Made by a program: the position numbers and the translations under genes. Positions 1 through 9,211 of a DNA stretch of 64,000 bases are shown piece by piece; the stretch's first letter is position 1; every line of letters starts with the position of its first letter. The notes under the pieces are model-generated. The model was given only the letters and a program-made list of their open reading frames with translations. It searched no databases and was not told where the DNA came from. The stretch comes from Rhizobium rhizoryzae (lineage in GTDB: Bacteria; Pseudomonadota; Alphaproteobacteria; Rhizobiales; Rhizobiaceae): the NCBI RefSeq assembly GCF_011046895.1, contig NZ_CP049250.1:806001-870000 (forward strand). The letters run 5' to 3'.

Positions 1-1577
1 TGGAAGATCCGTCTGTCCTGAAGGTCGCGCAAAACCTCAAATACGACTATCTCGTCATCAAGCGCCACGGCATCACGTTGCGGGGCTTCGATGATACCAT
101 GCTCATCTCCTATGTGCTGGAAGCGGGTGCTGGCAATCATGGCATGGATGCGCTGTCGGAGCGCTGGCTTGGCCATACGCCGATTGCTTACAAGGATGTG
201 GCTGGCAGCGGGAAATCCGCCGTGACGTTCGATTATGTCGACATCGACAAGGCCACCGCCTATGCCGCCGAAGACTCCGACGTGACACTGCGCCTCTGGC
301 TGACCTTGAAGCCGCGCCTCGCCGCCGCTGGTCTTACCCGCGTCTATGAGCGGCTGGAGCGTCCGCTCGTGCCGGTTCTGGCCCATATGGAAGAACGCGG
401 CATCACCATCGACCGGCAGATCCTGTCGCGCCTTTCCGGCGAACTGGCGCAAAAGGCGGCAAGCTTCGAGGACGAAATCTATGAGCTGGCGGGCGAGCGC
501 TTCAATATCGGCTCGCCGAAGCAGCTGGGCGATATCCTGTTCGGCAAAATGGGCCTTCCCGGCGGCTCGAAAACCAAGACCGGGCAATGGTCCACATCAG
601 CGCAGGTTCTGGAAGATCTGGCAGCGCAGGGCGAGCCCCTGCCGCGCAAGATCGTGGACTGGCGCCAGCTGACCAAGCTCAAGAGCACCTATACGGATGC
701 CCTGCCCTCCTATGTCCATCCTGAGACGAAGAGAGTGCATACGAGCTATTCGCTCGCATCCACCACCACGGGTCGCCTCTCCTCCTCCGAGCCGAACCTG
801 CAGAACATTCCGGTGCGCAATGCGGAGGGCCGCAAGATCCGCACGGCCTTTATCTCGACGCCCGGACACAAGCTGCTTTCGGCTGACTATAGCCAGATCG
901 AACTGCGTGTCCTCGCGCATGTCGCCGACATCCCACAGCTTCGGCAGGCCTTTGCCGAGGGGATCGATATTCATGCGATGACGGCGTCCGAAATGTTCGG
1001 CGTGCCGGTGGAAGGCATGCCATCCGAGGTCCGACGCCGTGCCAAAGCGATCAACTTCGGCATCATCTACGGCATCTCGGCCTTCGGTCTTGCCAACCAG
1101 CTATCCATCGAACGCTCCGAAGCCGGCGATTACATCAAGAAATACTTCGAGCGCTTCCCCGGCATTCGCGACTATATGGAGAGCACAAAGGCGTTTGCGC
1201 GGGAGAACGGCTATGTCGAAACCATCTTCGGACGCCGCGCCCACTATCCGGACATCAAGTCGTCCAACCCGTCGGTAAGAGCGTTCAACGAGCGCGCAGC
1301 AATCAATGCGCCGATCCAGGGCTCTGCGGCAGATATCATCCGCCGTGCCATGGTGCAGATCGAACCGGCGCTTGCGAAATCTGGTTTGGGCGAGAAGGTG
1401 CGGATGCTGCTTCAGGTCCACGATGAATTGATTTTCGAAGTGGAAGACGAGGCAGTGGGTGTCGCTATGCCGGTCATCGTCCATACGATGGAAAACGCCG
1501 CTCTCCCGGCACTCGAACTGAAGGTTCCTTTGAAAGTCGATGCGCGTGCCGCCTCGAATTGGGACGAGGCGCATTGA
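1..1577 (+). CDS. polA: DNA polymerase I, 3' part (5' end outside window)
   Basis: The reading frame is open from base 3, so only the C-terminal 524 residues are present. They cover the 3'-5' exonuclease domain and the whole polymerase domain of family A DNA polymerase I, which fills gaps and removes primers during replication and repair. The exonuclease looks intact: the NLKYD stretch (Exo II) is near base 35 and YAAEDSD (Exo III, YxxxD) near base 260. Polymerase motif A (SADYSQIELR) lies near 880, motif B (RRAKAINFGIIYG) near 1035 and motif C (QVHDELIFE) near 1410. The 5' nuclease domain must lie upstream of the window. The next gene converges on it with about 10 bp between stops. Confidence 0.97.
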   Translation, partial: EDPSVLKVAQNLKYDYLVIKRHGITLRGFDDTMLISYVLEAGAGNHGMDALSERWLGHTPIAYKDVAGSGKSAVTFDYVDIDKATAYAAEDSDVTLRLWLTLKPRLAAAGLTRVYERLERPLVPVLAHMEERGITIDRQILSRLSGELAQKAASFEDEIYELAGERFNIGSPKQLGDILFGKMGLPGGSKTKTGQWSTSAQVLEDLAAQGEPLPRKIVDWRQLTKLKSTYTDALPSYVHPETKRVHTSYSLASTTTGRLSSSEPNLQNIPVRNAEGRKIRTAFISTPGHKLLSADYSQIELRVLAHVADIPQLRQAFAEGIDIHAMTASEMFGVPVEGMPSEVRRRAKAINFGIIYGISAFGLANQLSIERSEAGDYIKKYFERFPGIRDYMESTKAFARENGYVETIFGRRAHYPDIKSSNPSVRAFNERAAINAPIQGSAADIIRRAMVQIEPALAKSGLGEKVRMLLQVHDELIFEVEDEAVGVAMPVIVHTMENAALPALELKVPLKVDARAASNWDEAH

Positions 1578-1587
1578 TCTCCATTGA

Positions 1588-1890
1588 TCAATGCTGTTTT
1601 GGATAAAGGCTTTCCATGGCAACACCCAAGAGGCGGTTCGCGTAATCGCGTGCCGCCTTGCGCGTCTGGTCCGACACGCCAAGTTCATCGCAACGCTGGT
1701 TGACCGTATCCACGATAAGGCCCGCCATGCCCCGCGCCGCTTCCGTATCGGCATTCTCGGACGTATCCATTGCCATGGCCAGCGCCGACATGGATACGAT
1801 TTCCAGCACGACGATACGCGCTTCGAGTGCTGAAACGCGGTCAAGGTCGGTCTCGATCTTGCTGTGTTTCATCGATCGAAGGTCGTCCAT
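1588..1890 (-). CDS. small conserved-looking hypothetical protein
   Basis: This 100-residue acidic protein has no domain I recognise. The ATG at 1890 is preceded by a GGAG seven bases upstream, a good ribosome binding site, which supports it as a real gene. The sequence is mostly helical in character: a methionine- and alanine-rich stretch (residues 30-45) is followed by a polar C-terminal half, and there is no signal peptide or clear membrane span. It converges on polA and no partner lies in the same operon. A longer overlapping frame on the same strand (1101-1844) runs deep into polA and is treated as spurious. Function unknown. Confidence 0.7.
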   Translation of the reverse strand: MDDLRSMKHSKIETDLDRVSALEARIVVLEIVSMSALAMAMDTSENADTEAARGMAGLIVDTVNQRCDELGVSDQTRKAARDYANRLLGVAMESLYPKQH

Positions 1891-1998
1891 TCCGTTTCTC
1901 CATAGCTTCTAGTTTGCAGGCCTGGCTTCAAGCCTGGTGAAAGAAACTCATTTGGAGTGGAGTGGTTCCCCGCGCAGGCCAGCGCGAGGTCTTTCAGC

Positions 1999-3138
1999 TC
2001 AGGCAATACGATTGCCCGCGCGCCAAACAGCACGACTGACCGGGACGCCGCTGACCCGATGCACGCGCACGAGATCCGCCCTGGCGCCCTCTGCGATACG
2101 GCCTCTATCCGTCAGACCAACAGCGTCGGCTGGGGCTCGGGTGACCATTGAGATGGCATGCGGCAGATCCAGTCCCTCCACCGTATCCGCCAGAATGAAC
2201 GGTGCATGCAAAAGGCTGAAGGGCACGTAATCTGACGAAAGAACATCCAGCAGGCCGCGCTCCGCCAGATCGCGTGCAGCGATGTTTCCGGAGTGCGATT
2301 TGCCGCGCACGACATTCGGCGCGCCCATCAGAACGCTGAGACCCGCCGCATGCGATGCTTCCGCCGCTTCGATGCTCGTCGGGAATTCCGCAAGCCGCAC
2401 CCCATGGCCAATTGCTTCTTCCACATGCGCAAGGGTCGCATCGTCATGGCTTGCCACAAAGATGCCGTTGGCGGCACAGCGCTCGGCCAGAGCATCGCGG
2501 TGTCTGGCAGAATAGCGCGCGGAGGCTTCCATCCGGCGTTGGGTGAAGGCCCGAAACGCCTCCTCATCAAGGCCGCGCTTGGTCTTGTAGAAAAAGATGT
2601 ACTGCTCCAGCGTCTGGAACTGCCGCTGGCCGGGTGCGTGATCCATCAGGGACGCCAGGCGCACATTCGGATCGCCCTCGAAATCCGAGAACTGCTCCAG
2701 CACGTCCGGACACGGTACTTCGCAGCGCAGATGCAGGAAATGCTGCGCTCTCAATCGGCCCTCATTCTGCGCCTGTTCAATGACATTGGCCAATTCGCGC
2801 ATTTCGCCGCGTGCGAACCCACCGGCTTCATCCGAGCCCAGCCGCAGGCAATCGAAGACCGTGGTAATGCCCGAGGTGGCGATCTGGGCATCATGGGCCT
2901 GCAAGGCGGCCGTCAGATCCCATTTCACTCCCGGACGCGGTGCGTAATGTGTTTCCAGGTGGTCGGTGTGCAGTTCCACCAGTCCGGGAATGAGATAATC
3001 CCCGTCCAGATCTTCGCCGGTCCGGGTTGGGGATTCGCTGATGTCGGCAATCAGCCCGTCGCGGATGACCACTGCACCGCTGATGACACTCTCCGGCAGG
3101 ACGATCCGTGCATTGGTAAACACCTGCTCGTGGCTCAT
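1999..3138 (-). CDS. phnM: Alpha-D-ribose 1-methylphosphonate 5-triphosphate diphosphatase PhnM
   Basis: This 379-residue amidohydrolase-superfamily protein matches PhnM, which removes pyrophosphate from ribose 1-methylphosphonate 5-triphosphate in the C-P lyase pathway, before carbon-phosphorus bond cleavage. The metal-binding motif PGLVELHTDHLE sits at residues 51-62 and a later SHDDA motif fits the same family. Its start overlaps the stop of the upstream DUF1045 gene by four bases (ATGA), so the two are translated together. The rest of the C-P lyase genes are not in this window, so this is a separated piece of the phn system. The family call is firm; activity on a given phosphonate is inferred. 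Confidence 0.93.
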   Translation of the reverse strand: MSHEQVFTNARIVLPESVISGAVVIRDGLIADISESPTRTGEDLDGDYLIPGLVELHTDHLETHYAPRPGVKWDLTAALQAHDAQIATSGITTVFDCLRLGSDEAGGFARGEMRELANVIEQAQNEGRLRAQHFLHLRCEVPCPDVLEQFSDFEGDPNVRLASLMDHAPGQRQFQTLEQYIFFYKTKRGLDEEAFRAFTQRRMEASARYSARHRDALAERCAANGIFVASHDDATLAHVEEAIGHGVRLAEFPTSIEAAEASHAAGLSVLMGAPNVVRGKSHSGNIAARDLAERGLLDVLSSDYVPFSLLHAPFILADTVEGLDLPHAISMVTRAPADAVGLTDRGRIAEGARADLVRVHRVSGVPVSRAVWRAGNRIA

Positions 3139-3833
3139 GGGCGATCCCCCATGCCGCGCAGTTCTGCGTGGCGAGCCACCGTAAAGGGTGCACCGCGCTC
3201 CACTTCCACGAAAAGACCCAGATGCTCAATGGGCAGCGGCCTGCCAAGATGGTCTGCGAAAACAGTCTGCAGGATATCCCGGACCCTGGCCTTGCTGCCT
3301 TCCTCGACAGGTCCGGTCAGCGTCATGTGAAACCGGAATTCCTCGAAGACATAAGGATAGCCCCAGCGATCGAGAAGCTCCCGCTGGCGCTCGCTCAACC
3401 GCTCCGGCTTCCGGCGCGCCATATCCTCCGGGGTCAGCGGTGCGCGCCAGGGTTCGAATGCTTCGACCACGCTGTTGCAGAGGTGGTTGATCCCTTCCGT
3501 CCCGCCACCGCAGGTCAGGGCGAAGAAAGGGCCAATCTCCGTCAGTTCGAGCCTCGGCACTAGCGTCGGCGCCTGCCTGCTGCAGAACTCGTCGAAGAAG
3601 ATCTCCAGCGCCCCTTGCGTCCGGTCCGTCGGCAGAAGGAACGGCGCCTTGAGCGTTGCATGAAATCCGTAACGCGCCGGTTCCGCAGTCAGTTGCCGGT
3701 GCTCTTCTGCCGATGATCCCGCCGTCACGGTCTCAGCGGAAAGCGTCCCAAAGGCGCTGCGTCCCAGCCAGGCGCTCGCGGTCTGTGTCAGTGCATGAGT
3801 TTCTGGCGGCGAGAAGTAGATGGCATTGCGCAT
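3135..3833 (-). CDS. DUF1045 2H-phosphoesterase of phosphonate metabolism
   Basis: This 232-residue protein has the two H-x-T motifs of the 2H phosphoesterase superfamily: FHATLKAPF with His58/Thr60 and FHMTLTGPV with His169/Thr171. DUF1045 proteins occur in C-P lyase operons, often where phnP is absent, and have been proposed to act on the cyclic ribose phosphate released by C-P lyase. It is the first gene of a two-gene leftward unit with phnM, with a four-base overlap. A role in opening 5-phosphoribosyl 1,2-cyclic phosphate is inferred from family and context; whether a phnP exists elsewhere in the genome cannot be seen. Confidence 0.85.
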   Translation of the reverse strand: MRNAIYFSPPETHALTQTASAWLGRSAFGTLSAETVTAGSSAEEHRQLTAEPARYGFHATLKAPFLLPTDRTQGALEIFFDEFCSRQAPTLVPRLELTEIGPFFALTCGGGTEGINHLCNSVVEAFEPWRAPLTPEDMARRKPERLSERQRELLDRWGYPYVFEEFRFHMTLTGPVEEGSKARVRDILQTVFADHLGRPLPIEHLGLFVEVERGAPFTVARHAELRGMGDRP

Positions 3834-4008
3834 GCGGGGTGATGACCTGTTCTGTCGGATCGATAATCTGCTCTACAAACAGGATGTTTATGACATTTCT
3901 CTCACAGCCCCATGCAACTTATGTTGCTGGCTGAAATGAAAATCCAGCGCCCTATCGCAACCAAATGCTCTGTTTGCGCATTGTCACGCAAACAGAAGGA
4001 GAATGACG

Positions 4009-4092
4009 ATGGATGCAGAAATCCTGATGGCAACCTTCATGGCCGTCTTTGCAGCGAGCGGCGTGCTTACTGCCTACTGGTACGCCAAGTAA
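4009..4092 (+). CDS. 27-residue predicted single-span membrane peptide
   Basis: This is a short frame encoding MDAEILMATFMAVFAASGVL followed by TAYWYAK. An AAGGAG element at 3996-4001 stands seven bases before the ATG at 4009, ideal spacing; an in-frame ATG at 4003 is only one base from it and is disfavoured. Residues 5-24 are hydrophobic enough for one membrane span, with a short aromatic, basic tail. It stands alone between two leftward units and is followed by a GC-rich hairpin at 4185. The good start site and clean membrane-peptide composition argue for a real gene, but no family is recognised. Confidence 0.6.
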   Translation: MDAEILMATFMAVFAASGVLTAYWYAK

Positions 4093-4184
4093 AAGTTTCG
4101 AGTAAATTCCCCGGAAGCGGTGCAGATGCGTGCAAGATCCGCCCTCTTCCTTCCTCCGGATGAATCCCCTGATCCGGATGGCAA

Positions 4185-4213
4185 GCGGCCCCGTCGAGCA
4201 ATCGCGGGGCCGC
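4185..4213. terminator. GC-rich hairpin between the small peptide gene and gpmA
   Basis: Perfect 9-bp arms GCGGCCCCG (4185-4193) and CGGGGCCGC (4205-4213) enclose an 11-base loop. It lies between the stop of the rightward small gene and the stop of leftward gpmA, so it could end transcription from both sides. There is no long T run on either side, so efficiency as an intrinsic terminator is uncertain. Confidence 0.5.
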
Positions 4214-4231
4214 TCTCATGTCAGATAGGTG

Positions 4232-4867
4232 TCAGTGCGCGCCAGACATATCGCCAAGCACCTGCTTGGACGCAACGGTCGAATCCGCGTTCAGCTTGTA
4301 GACCATGGGTACGCCGGTCGCGAGATTCAGCTTCAGGATTTCTTCCTTCGAAAGCCGATCCAGAACCATGACCAGCGAACGCAGAGAATTGCCATGCGCT
4401 GCCACCAGAACCGTCTGCCCCTTCAAGACGCGCGGCAGGATCTCAGTCAGGTAATAGGGCCAGACGCGAGCACCGGTGTCACGCAAGGATTCGCCACCCG
4501 GAGGCGGAATGTCGTAGGAACGGCGCCAGATATGCACCTGCTCTTCGCCCCACTTTGCACGAGCATCGTCCTTGTTCAGCCCAGAAAGATCGCCATAGTC
4601 ACGCTCGTTGAGGGCGAGATCGCGGATCGTCTCCAGACCGCTCTGACCGACCTTTTCCAGAACGATGCGGCAGGTTTCCTGGGCGCGCTTCAGTTCGGAG
4701 GTAAAGGCGATATCGAACTTGATGCCGGTCTCAGCCAGAGCCTGTCCGCCTGCGGTAGCTTCCTGTACGCCAAGCTCTGTCAGTTCAGGATCCTTCCAGC
4801 CGGTGAACAGGTTCTTCAGGTTCCAGTCACTCTGTCCGTGACGGACGAGTACGAGAGTTCCGCTCAT
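4232..4867 (-). CDS. gpmA: 2,3-bisphosphoglycerate-dependent phosphoglycerate mutase
   Basis: This 211-residue enzyme interconverts 3- and 2-phosphoglycerate in glycolysis and gluconeogenesis. The phosphohistidine motif [12 protein letters not shown] places the catalytic His at residue 10; the second histidine is in [10 protein letters not shown] (His158), and the acid residue lies in [10 protein letters not shown] near residue 88. It is about 40 residues shorter than the E. coli enzyme, a common form in rhizobia. It lies 24 bp downstream of dapB in the same direction and is probably cotranscribed with it. Confidence 0.95.
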   Translation of the reverse strand: MSGTLVLVRHGQSDWNLKNLFTGWKDPELTELGVQEATAGGQALAETGIKFDIAFTSELKRAQETCRIVLEKVGQSGLETIRDLALNERDYGDLSGLNKDDARAKWGEEQVHIWRRSYDIPPPGGESLRDTGARVWPYYLTEILPRVLKGQTVLVAAHGNSLRSLVMVLDRLSKEEILKLNLATGVPMVYKLNADSTVASKQVLGDMSGAH

Positions 4868-4891
4868 GAATTCCTCCAGATATAAGGGTGA

Positions 4892-5713
4892 TCAGCTGTT
4901 GAGCCCGAGTACATCGAGCATGGTATAGAAGCCCGGCTTTTGCGGATGCGCCCATAGGGCTGCGGCCACGGCACCACGGGCAAAAATCGAGCGGTCTCCG
5001 GCGCTGTGCGAGAGGGTGACGATTTCGCCCTCGCCGGCAAAAAGAACCGAATGTTCGCCAATGACCGAGCCGCCGCGCAGCGTGGCAAAGCCGATGGAGC
5101 CAGCTTCACGCGGGCCGGTATGGCCATCGCGCACGCAAACGGAATGGTCCTTTAGCGCAATGCCACGGCCCTTGGCTGCGGCTTCGCCCAGCAGAAGGGC
5201 CGTGCCGGAAGGCGCGTCCACCTTGTGCTTGTGGTGCATTTCCAGCACTTCGATGTCCCAGCCTGCCGCAGGCAGCGCACGGGCGGCCTGCTCCGTCAGG
5301 ACACCGAGCAGGTTCACGCCAAGGCTCATATTGCCGGATTTGACAATTCTGGCATGGCGTGCGGCGGCCTGGAACTTGTCTTCGTCGGCTTGCGCACAGC
5401 CCGTCGTTCCAATCACATGAACGATCCGGGCCTGAGCGGCCAGACCGGCGAAATTGACGCTGGCGGCAGGTGAGGTGAAATCCAGAACGCCATCGGCATG
5501 CAGGAAGGCTTCAAGCGGATCTGCGGTAACCGGAACGCCAATGAATCCGGCACCCGCCAGCTCGCCAGCATCCTTGCCGATGAAGGGTGAACCTTCCCGC
5601 TCCACCGCTGCATGAAGTTTCGCGCCCTTGGTCTCCTGAATGATGCGGATCAGGGTCTGGCCCATACGCCCTGCGGCGCCCACGACCACCAGCTTCATGT
5701 CATGCTCGCTCAT
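4892..5713 (-). CDS. dapB: 4-hydroxy-tetrahydrodipicolinate reductase
   Basis: This 273-residue enzyme reduces 4-hydroxy-tetrahydrodipicolinate in the lysine and meso-diaminopimelate pathway. The N-terminal nucleotide-binding motif GAAGRMGQ lies at residues 12-19 and the substrate-binding block [15 protein letters not shown] at 158-172, containing the catalytic histidines and Lys164. Length is typical. The gene sits between an ABC exporter (30 bp upstream) and gpmA, all leftward. Met1 has a GGAG-like element upstream; Met6 (MKLVVVG) would be an alternative start that keeps the whole fold. Confidence 0.96.
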   Translation of the reverse strand: MSEHDMKLVVVGAAGRMGQTLIRIIQETKGAKLHAAVEREGSPFIGKDAGELAGAGFIGVPVTADPLEAFLHADGVLDFTSPAASVNFAGLAAQARIVHVIGTTGCAQADEDKFQAAARHARIVKSGNMSLGVNLLGVLTEQAARALPAAGWDIEVLEMHHKHKVDAPSGTALLLGEAAAKGRGIALKDHSVCVRDGHTGPREAGSIGFATLRGGSVIGEHSVLFAGEGEIVTLSHSAGDRSIFARGAVAAALWAHPQKPGFYTMLDVLGLNS

Positions 5714-5743
5714 CGGAAACTCTGTTCTCCATCCGGGATTTGA

Positions 5744-7534
5744 TCAGTTCGGCGCTTGCAGATTGTTGAGGCGAGCGTAAAGCCCGTCCTGACGGCGTGC
5801 AAGTTCCTCGTGGCTGCCTTCTTCCACCACGCGACCTTCTGCCATCACCACGATCTTGTCGGCCTTGACGACAGTCGACAGTCGATGGGCCACGACCAGA
5901 ACAGTTCGTCCATTCATGGCTGTTTCAAGGGCCTTCTGGACTGCGGCTTCGGATTCGTTGTCGAGTGCGGAGGTCGCCTCATCGAGCAACAGGATCGGCG
6001 CATTGCGTACCAATGCACGCGCGATGGACAGCCGCTGGCGCTGGCCGCCGGAGAGTGTCACGCCATTTTCGCCGACAGGCGTGTCATAGCCAAGCGGCTG
6101 GGCCAGAATGAAATCATGGGCATAGGCAAGCTTTGCTGCCTGTTCCACGTCAGCATCTGTCGCAGCCGGCCGGCCATAGCGGATATTGTCGCGGATCGTG
6201 CCCTCGAACAGATAGGGCTGTTGCGAAACATAGGCGATATGATTGCGAAGCGAGGCTTTGGTGACCTTGGCAATGTCCTGCCCGTCGATCAGGATCGTGC
6301 CTTCTGCCGGATCATAGAATCGCGGGATCAGCGCAATGATCGTGGATTTGCCCGCACCCGAGGGGCCAACCAGCGCGGTCGTCTTGCCACCTTCGGCGGT
6401 GATGCTGACGCCCCTCAGCACCGGCTCGTTCGGGCCGTAGCGGAACACGACGTCGCGCAGTTCGACAGTGGCGGAGGTGATCACCAGATCCTTGGCTTCC
6501 GGATGCTCCCGCTGCATGGGCTGGAGATCCAGCAGATCGTAGATCATGCGCGCGTTGACGACGGCGCGTTCGATATTGACCTGCAGCTTGGCGAGACGCC
6601 GGGCCGGGTCATAGGCCATCAGAAGCGCTGTCACGAAGGAGAAGAAGGCGCCCGGCGGCACGTCATTGTAGATCGAGCGGAAAGCTGCATAGGCCAGAAC
6701 GCTGGAGATCGCCACGCCGGCGAAGGTTTCCGTCAGGGGCGCCGTGCGTTCCGAGAGCCTCGCAATGCGGTTGGCGCGATTTTCCGCAGAACCGATGATG
6801 GAATCGACCTTACGGCTCAGTTCCTGCTCCATCGTGAAGGCCTTGACGATGGAAATGCCCTGGATCGTCTCCTGCATCGCACCGACGACATGGCTATTGA
6901 ACTCGACAGACTCGCGCGTCGCGCTGCGCAGCCGCTTCGATACATAGCGCAGGGCATAGAGCAGCGGCGGCGCGACGAAAAACACGATGAGCGAGAGGAT
7001 CCAGTCCTTGCTGATCATCACGCCGATCAGCGCAATCAGCGTCAGGAGATCGCGCGAGGTCGATGTGATCGTCAGGTTCATCACGTCACGGATACCGTTG
7101 ACGTTCTGGCTGATCTGCGCTGCCAGATGCGCGGAGCGGGACTCGTTGTAGAAACCGACCGACAGCTTCATCAAATGGTCGTAAAGGCGGCGCTGATAGA
7201 CGGCGACGATGTTGTTGCCGATCTTGGAAAGCGTCACCGCTTCGAAATAGGAGGCGAAACCGCGAATGAGAAAGGCAACGAAAATTGAGCCGCAGATCAG
7301 GAGCACCAGGTCGGCGCGCTTGTTGGCGAAGGCCTCGTTGACCACGGATTCCATGATCCAGGCCGTAAAGGCCGTGGACAGCGCGACGAGCACAAGACAG
7401 CTGATGGCGAAAGCATAGCCCTTGACGTGCTCGCGACCGTTTTCCGCGATGATGCGCTTCAGCATGCTGGTAACTGTACCGGCATCGACGCGGGACGCGG
7501 CAAGTCTTTCTTTTTCGCTTTGCTCCAAAAGCAA
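5744..7534 (-). CDS. MsbA-like ABC exporter (fused permease and ATPase)
   Basis: This 596-residue half-transporter has an N-terminal six-helix permease domain (about residues 40-330) and a C-terminal ATPase. The ATPase has Walker A GPSGAGKST (390-398), signature LSGGQRQR (from 494) and Walker B ILLLDEATSALD (514-525), followed by the H-loop VVAHRLST. This is the arrangement of homodimeric lipid or drug exporters of the MsbA/LmrA type. The substrate cannot be read from sequence; lipid A-type export is possible but other exporters look the same. It is first of a leftward run with dapB and gpmA; the upstream gene is 157 bp away. Confidence 0.9.
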   Translation of the reverse strand: MLLEQSEKERLAASRVDAGTVTSMLKRIIAENGREHVKGYAFAISCLVLVALSTAFTAWIMESVVNEAFANKRADLVLLICGSIFVAFLIRGFASYFEAVTLSKIGNNIVAVYQRRLYDHLMKLSVGFYNESRSAHLAAQISQNVNGIRDVMNLTITSTSRDLLTLIALIGVMISKDWILSLIVFFVAPPLLYALRYVSKRLRSATRESVEFNSHVVGAMQETIQGISIVKAFTMEQELSRKVDSIIGSAENRANRIARLSERTAPLTETFAGVAISSVLAYAAFRSIYNDVPPGAFFSFVTALLMAYDPARRLAKLQVNIERAVVNARMIYDLLDLQPMQREHPEAKDLVITSATVELRDVVFRYGPNEPVLRGVSITAEGGKTTALVGPSGAGKSTIIALIPRFYDPAEGTILIDGQDIAKVTKASLRNHIAYVSQQPYLFEGTIRDNIRYGRPAATDADVEQAAKLAYAHDFILAQPLGYDTPVGENGVTLSGGQRQRLSIARALVRNAPILLLDEATSALDNESEAAVQKALETAMNGRTVLVVAHRLSTVVKADKIVVMAEGRVVEEGSHEELARRQDGLYARLNNLQAPN

Positions 7535-7691
7535 TGTCCCATGTGACGAGGCGGCGAAATTGCCAAACTCAAGCCGGTCTTAGCCAGTCCGTGCCTATTT
7601 TGCTAGCACACCATTGCGTGTCAGCCGTGCTGTTGCTGCAAGGTGTTCCCGCCTTGCAACAGAAAGAGCAGCAACAACTTGCGGCTTTGCA

Positions 7692-8714
7692 TCAACCACG
7701 CCAGCGGCGGCCTGCGGTGTTCAGGCCGAATTCATCCGGCGTGCGGGCAAAGGCTGCAAGTCCGGAGAGAGCGGCCTGCGGATGCGTGACCACGAAGGTG
7801 GGAATCTGGCGCATCAGGCCGTTGTGCGGGGCCTTGTCCTCGAAGGCGGCACGGAATTCCGGCCAGCGGAAGGCGGGAATGATCTTCTGGCTGATACCGC
7901 CTGCCAGATAGACCCCGCCCTTTGCCATCATGATCAGCGCCAGATCGCCCGCATAGCGACCAATATAGGTGACGAACAGGGAAAGCGTTTCGGTTGCCTG
8001 GGGGTCGGACTTGGCAAGGCCATGCGAGGTTATGTCTGCCGGGTCAGTGAACTTCGGCTCTATGCCATCCGCCGTGCACAGCGCCCGGTAAAGATTGACG
8101 AGACCACGCCCGCACAGGATCTGCTCCGCCGCAACACGACCTTCGATCCGCTCGATATGCGGGAAGATCTGCAGGTCGCGCTCGCTGCGAGGGCCGAGGT
8201 CCACATGGCCGCCTTCGGCCGGGATGGGAAACCACATGTCGCGGGCGCGCAGCAGTCCTGCCACACCCAGACCCGTTCCGGGACCCATGACGACGCGAGA
8301 GGCAATCTGTGCCTCGTGCGCAGGACCGATCGGCTCGCGATATTCCGGCGCCAGCGTCGCTGCGGCCAAGGCCTGCGCCTCGAAATCGTTGATGACAAGC
8401 ACATCCTTGAAACCGAGATCGGCGATCATGGTTTTCGGGCGCACCACCCAGTCGCAGTTGGTCAGCGCGATTTCATCGCCCTCGATCGGACCGGCAATCG
8501 CCAGTATGGCAGAGAGCGGCTTCTGCTTCGCATTCGGCAGGATTTCACCGGCAAGCGCATCATCGATGTTGACGAAGTCTGCCGTGCGCACATTGGGAAA
8601 TTGCTGCGGCTCGGCTTTCGCGTCCGACAGGATCCAGAATCGGGCATTGGTTCCACCGATGTCGCCGATCAGGATCGGGAAGGCCAGAGTTTCGCTCTCG
8701 GATGCGTTTGCCAT
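7692..8714 (-). CDS. glk: Glucokinase (ATP-dependent, Glk family)
   Basis: This 340-residue protein phosphorylates glucose to glucose 6-phosphate. It carries the Glk-type phosphate-binding motif DIGGTNARF at residues 18-26, the sugar-binding VINDFEAQA block and the adenosine-binding [12 protein letters not shown] block. It is of the E. coli Glk type rather than a ROK-family kinase, as the ROK cysteine cluster is absent. It lies 13 bp after mgsA and is probably cotranscribed, joining glucose entry with the methylglyoxal bypass of lower glycolysis. Start at 8714 is chosen because little non-family sequence precedes the motif. Confidence 0.93.
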   Translation of the reverse strand: MANASESETLAFPILIGDIGGTNARFWILSDAKAEPQQFPNVRTADFVNIDDALAGEILPNAKQKPLSAILAIAGPIEGDEIALTNCDWVVRPKTMIADLGFKDVLVINDFEAQALAAATLAPEYREPIGPAHEAQIASRVVMGPGTGLGVAGLLRARDMWFPIPAEGGHVDLGPRSERDLQIFPHIERIEGRVAAEQILCGRGLVNLYRALCTADGIEPKFTDPADITSHGLAKSDPQATETLSLFVTYIGRYAGDLALIMMAKGGVYLAGGISQKIIPAFRWPEFRAAFEDKAPHNGLMRQIPTFVVTHPQAALSGLAAFARTPDEFGLNTAGRRWRG

Positions 8715-8727
8715 CAGAAAATCCGTA

Positions 8728-9108
8728 TCAGGTCAGTTGAAAATCGATCAGCTTTTCAGCTGTCGCGCGGTTCAGCGCCATGGGAATGTCGTAGACGGTC
8801 GCCAGGCGGGTGAGCGCCTTCACGTCAACATCATGCGGCAGCGGCGTCAATGGATCGGTGAAAAAGATCAGCATGCTAACCTCGCCGGTGGCAATCATCG
8901 CGCCAATCTGCTGGTCACCGCCCAGCGGTCCGCTTTTCAGGCGCGTCACATCCAATGTCGGGCAGGCGTCCAGAACGCGCCCGCCTGTCGTTCCGGTCGC
9001 AACAATTCGAAATCGGGAGAGAGCAAGCTGATGCCGCCGGGCAAACTCGGCCATCTCAGCCTTTTTCTGGTCATGCGCAATCAGCGCGATACAGGGTCTG
9101 TCAGACAT
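8728..9108 (-). CDS. mgsA: Methylglyoxal synthase
   Basis: This 126-residue enzyme converts dihydroxyacetone phosphate to methylglyoxal and phosphate. [10 protein letters not shown] lies at the N-terminus, the phosphate-binding ATGTTGGRV at 37-45, [11 protein letters not shown] with catalytic Asp65 at 59-69, and [15 protein letters not shown] with His92 at 85-99. The start at 9108 is chosen because GGGAGG stands seven bases before this ATG; a longer form beginning at 9123 would add five residues and contain the ribosome binding site. It leads a two-gene unit with glk. Confidence 0.94.
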   Translation of the reverse strand: MSDRPCIALIAHDQKKAEMAEFARRHQLALSRFRIVATGTTGGRVLDACPTLDVTRLKSGPLGGDQQIGAMIATGEVSMLIFFTDPLTPLPHDVDVKALTRLATVYDIPMALNRATAEKLIDFQLT

Positions 9109-9211
9109 CGGACCGCCTCCCATTCGTCAGAGCACACGAGCTTTTCCCATGCCCACGGGCCGTATCTACACTGAACCAGTCGGACATGGGAAGCATTTAA
9201 ACCGATTATAA

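Noticed and set aside
1101..1844. Leftward 247-residue frame overlapping polA
   Set aside because: It lies largely antisense to the conserved polymerase domain of polA and overlaps the better-supported 100-residue gene in another phase.
5756..7288. Rightward 510-residue frame
   Set aside because: It is antisense to the ABC exporter, has no start signal and no family resemblance; a GC-rich codon-bias shadow.
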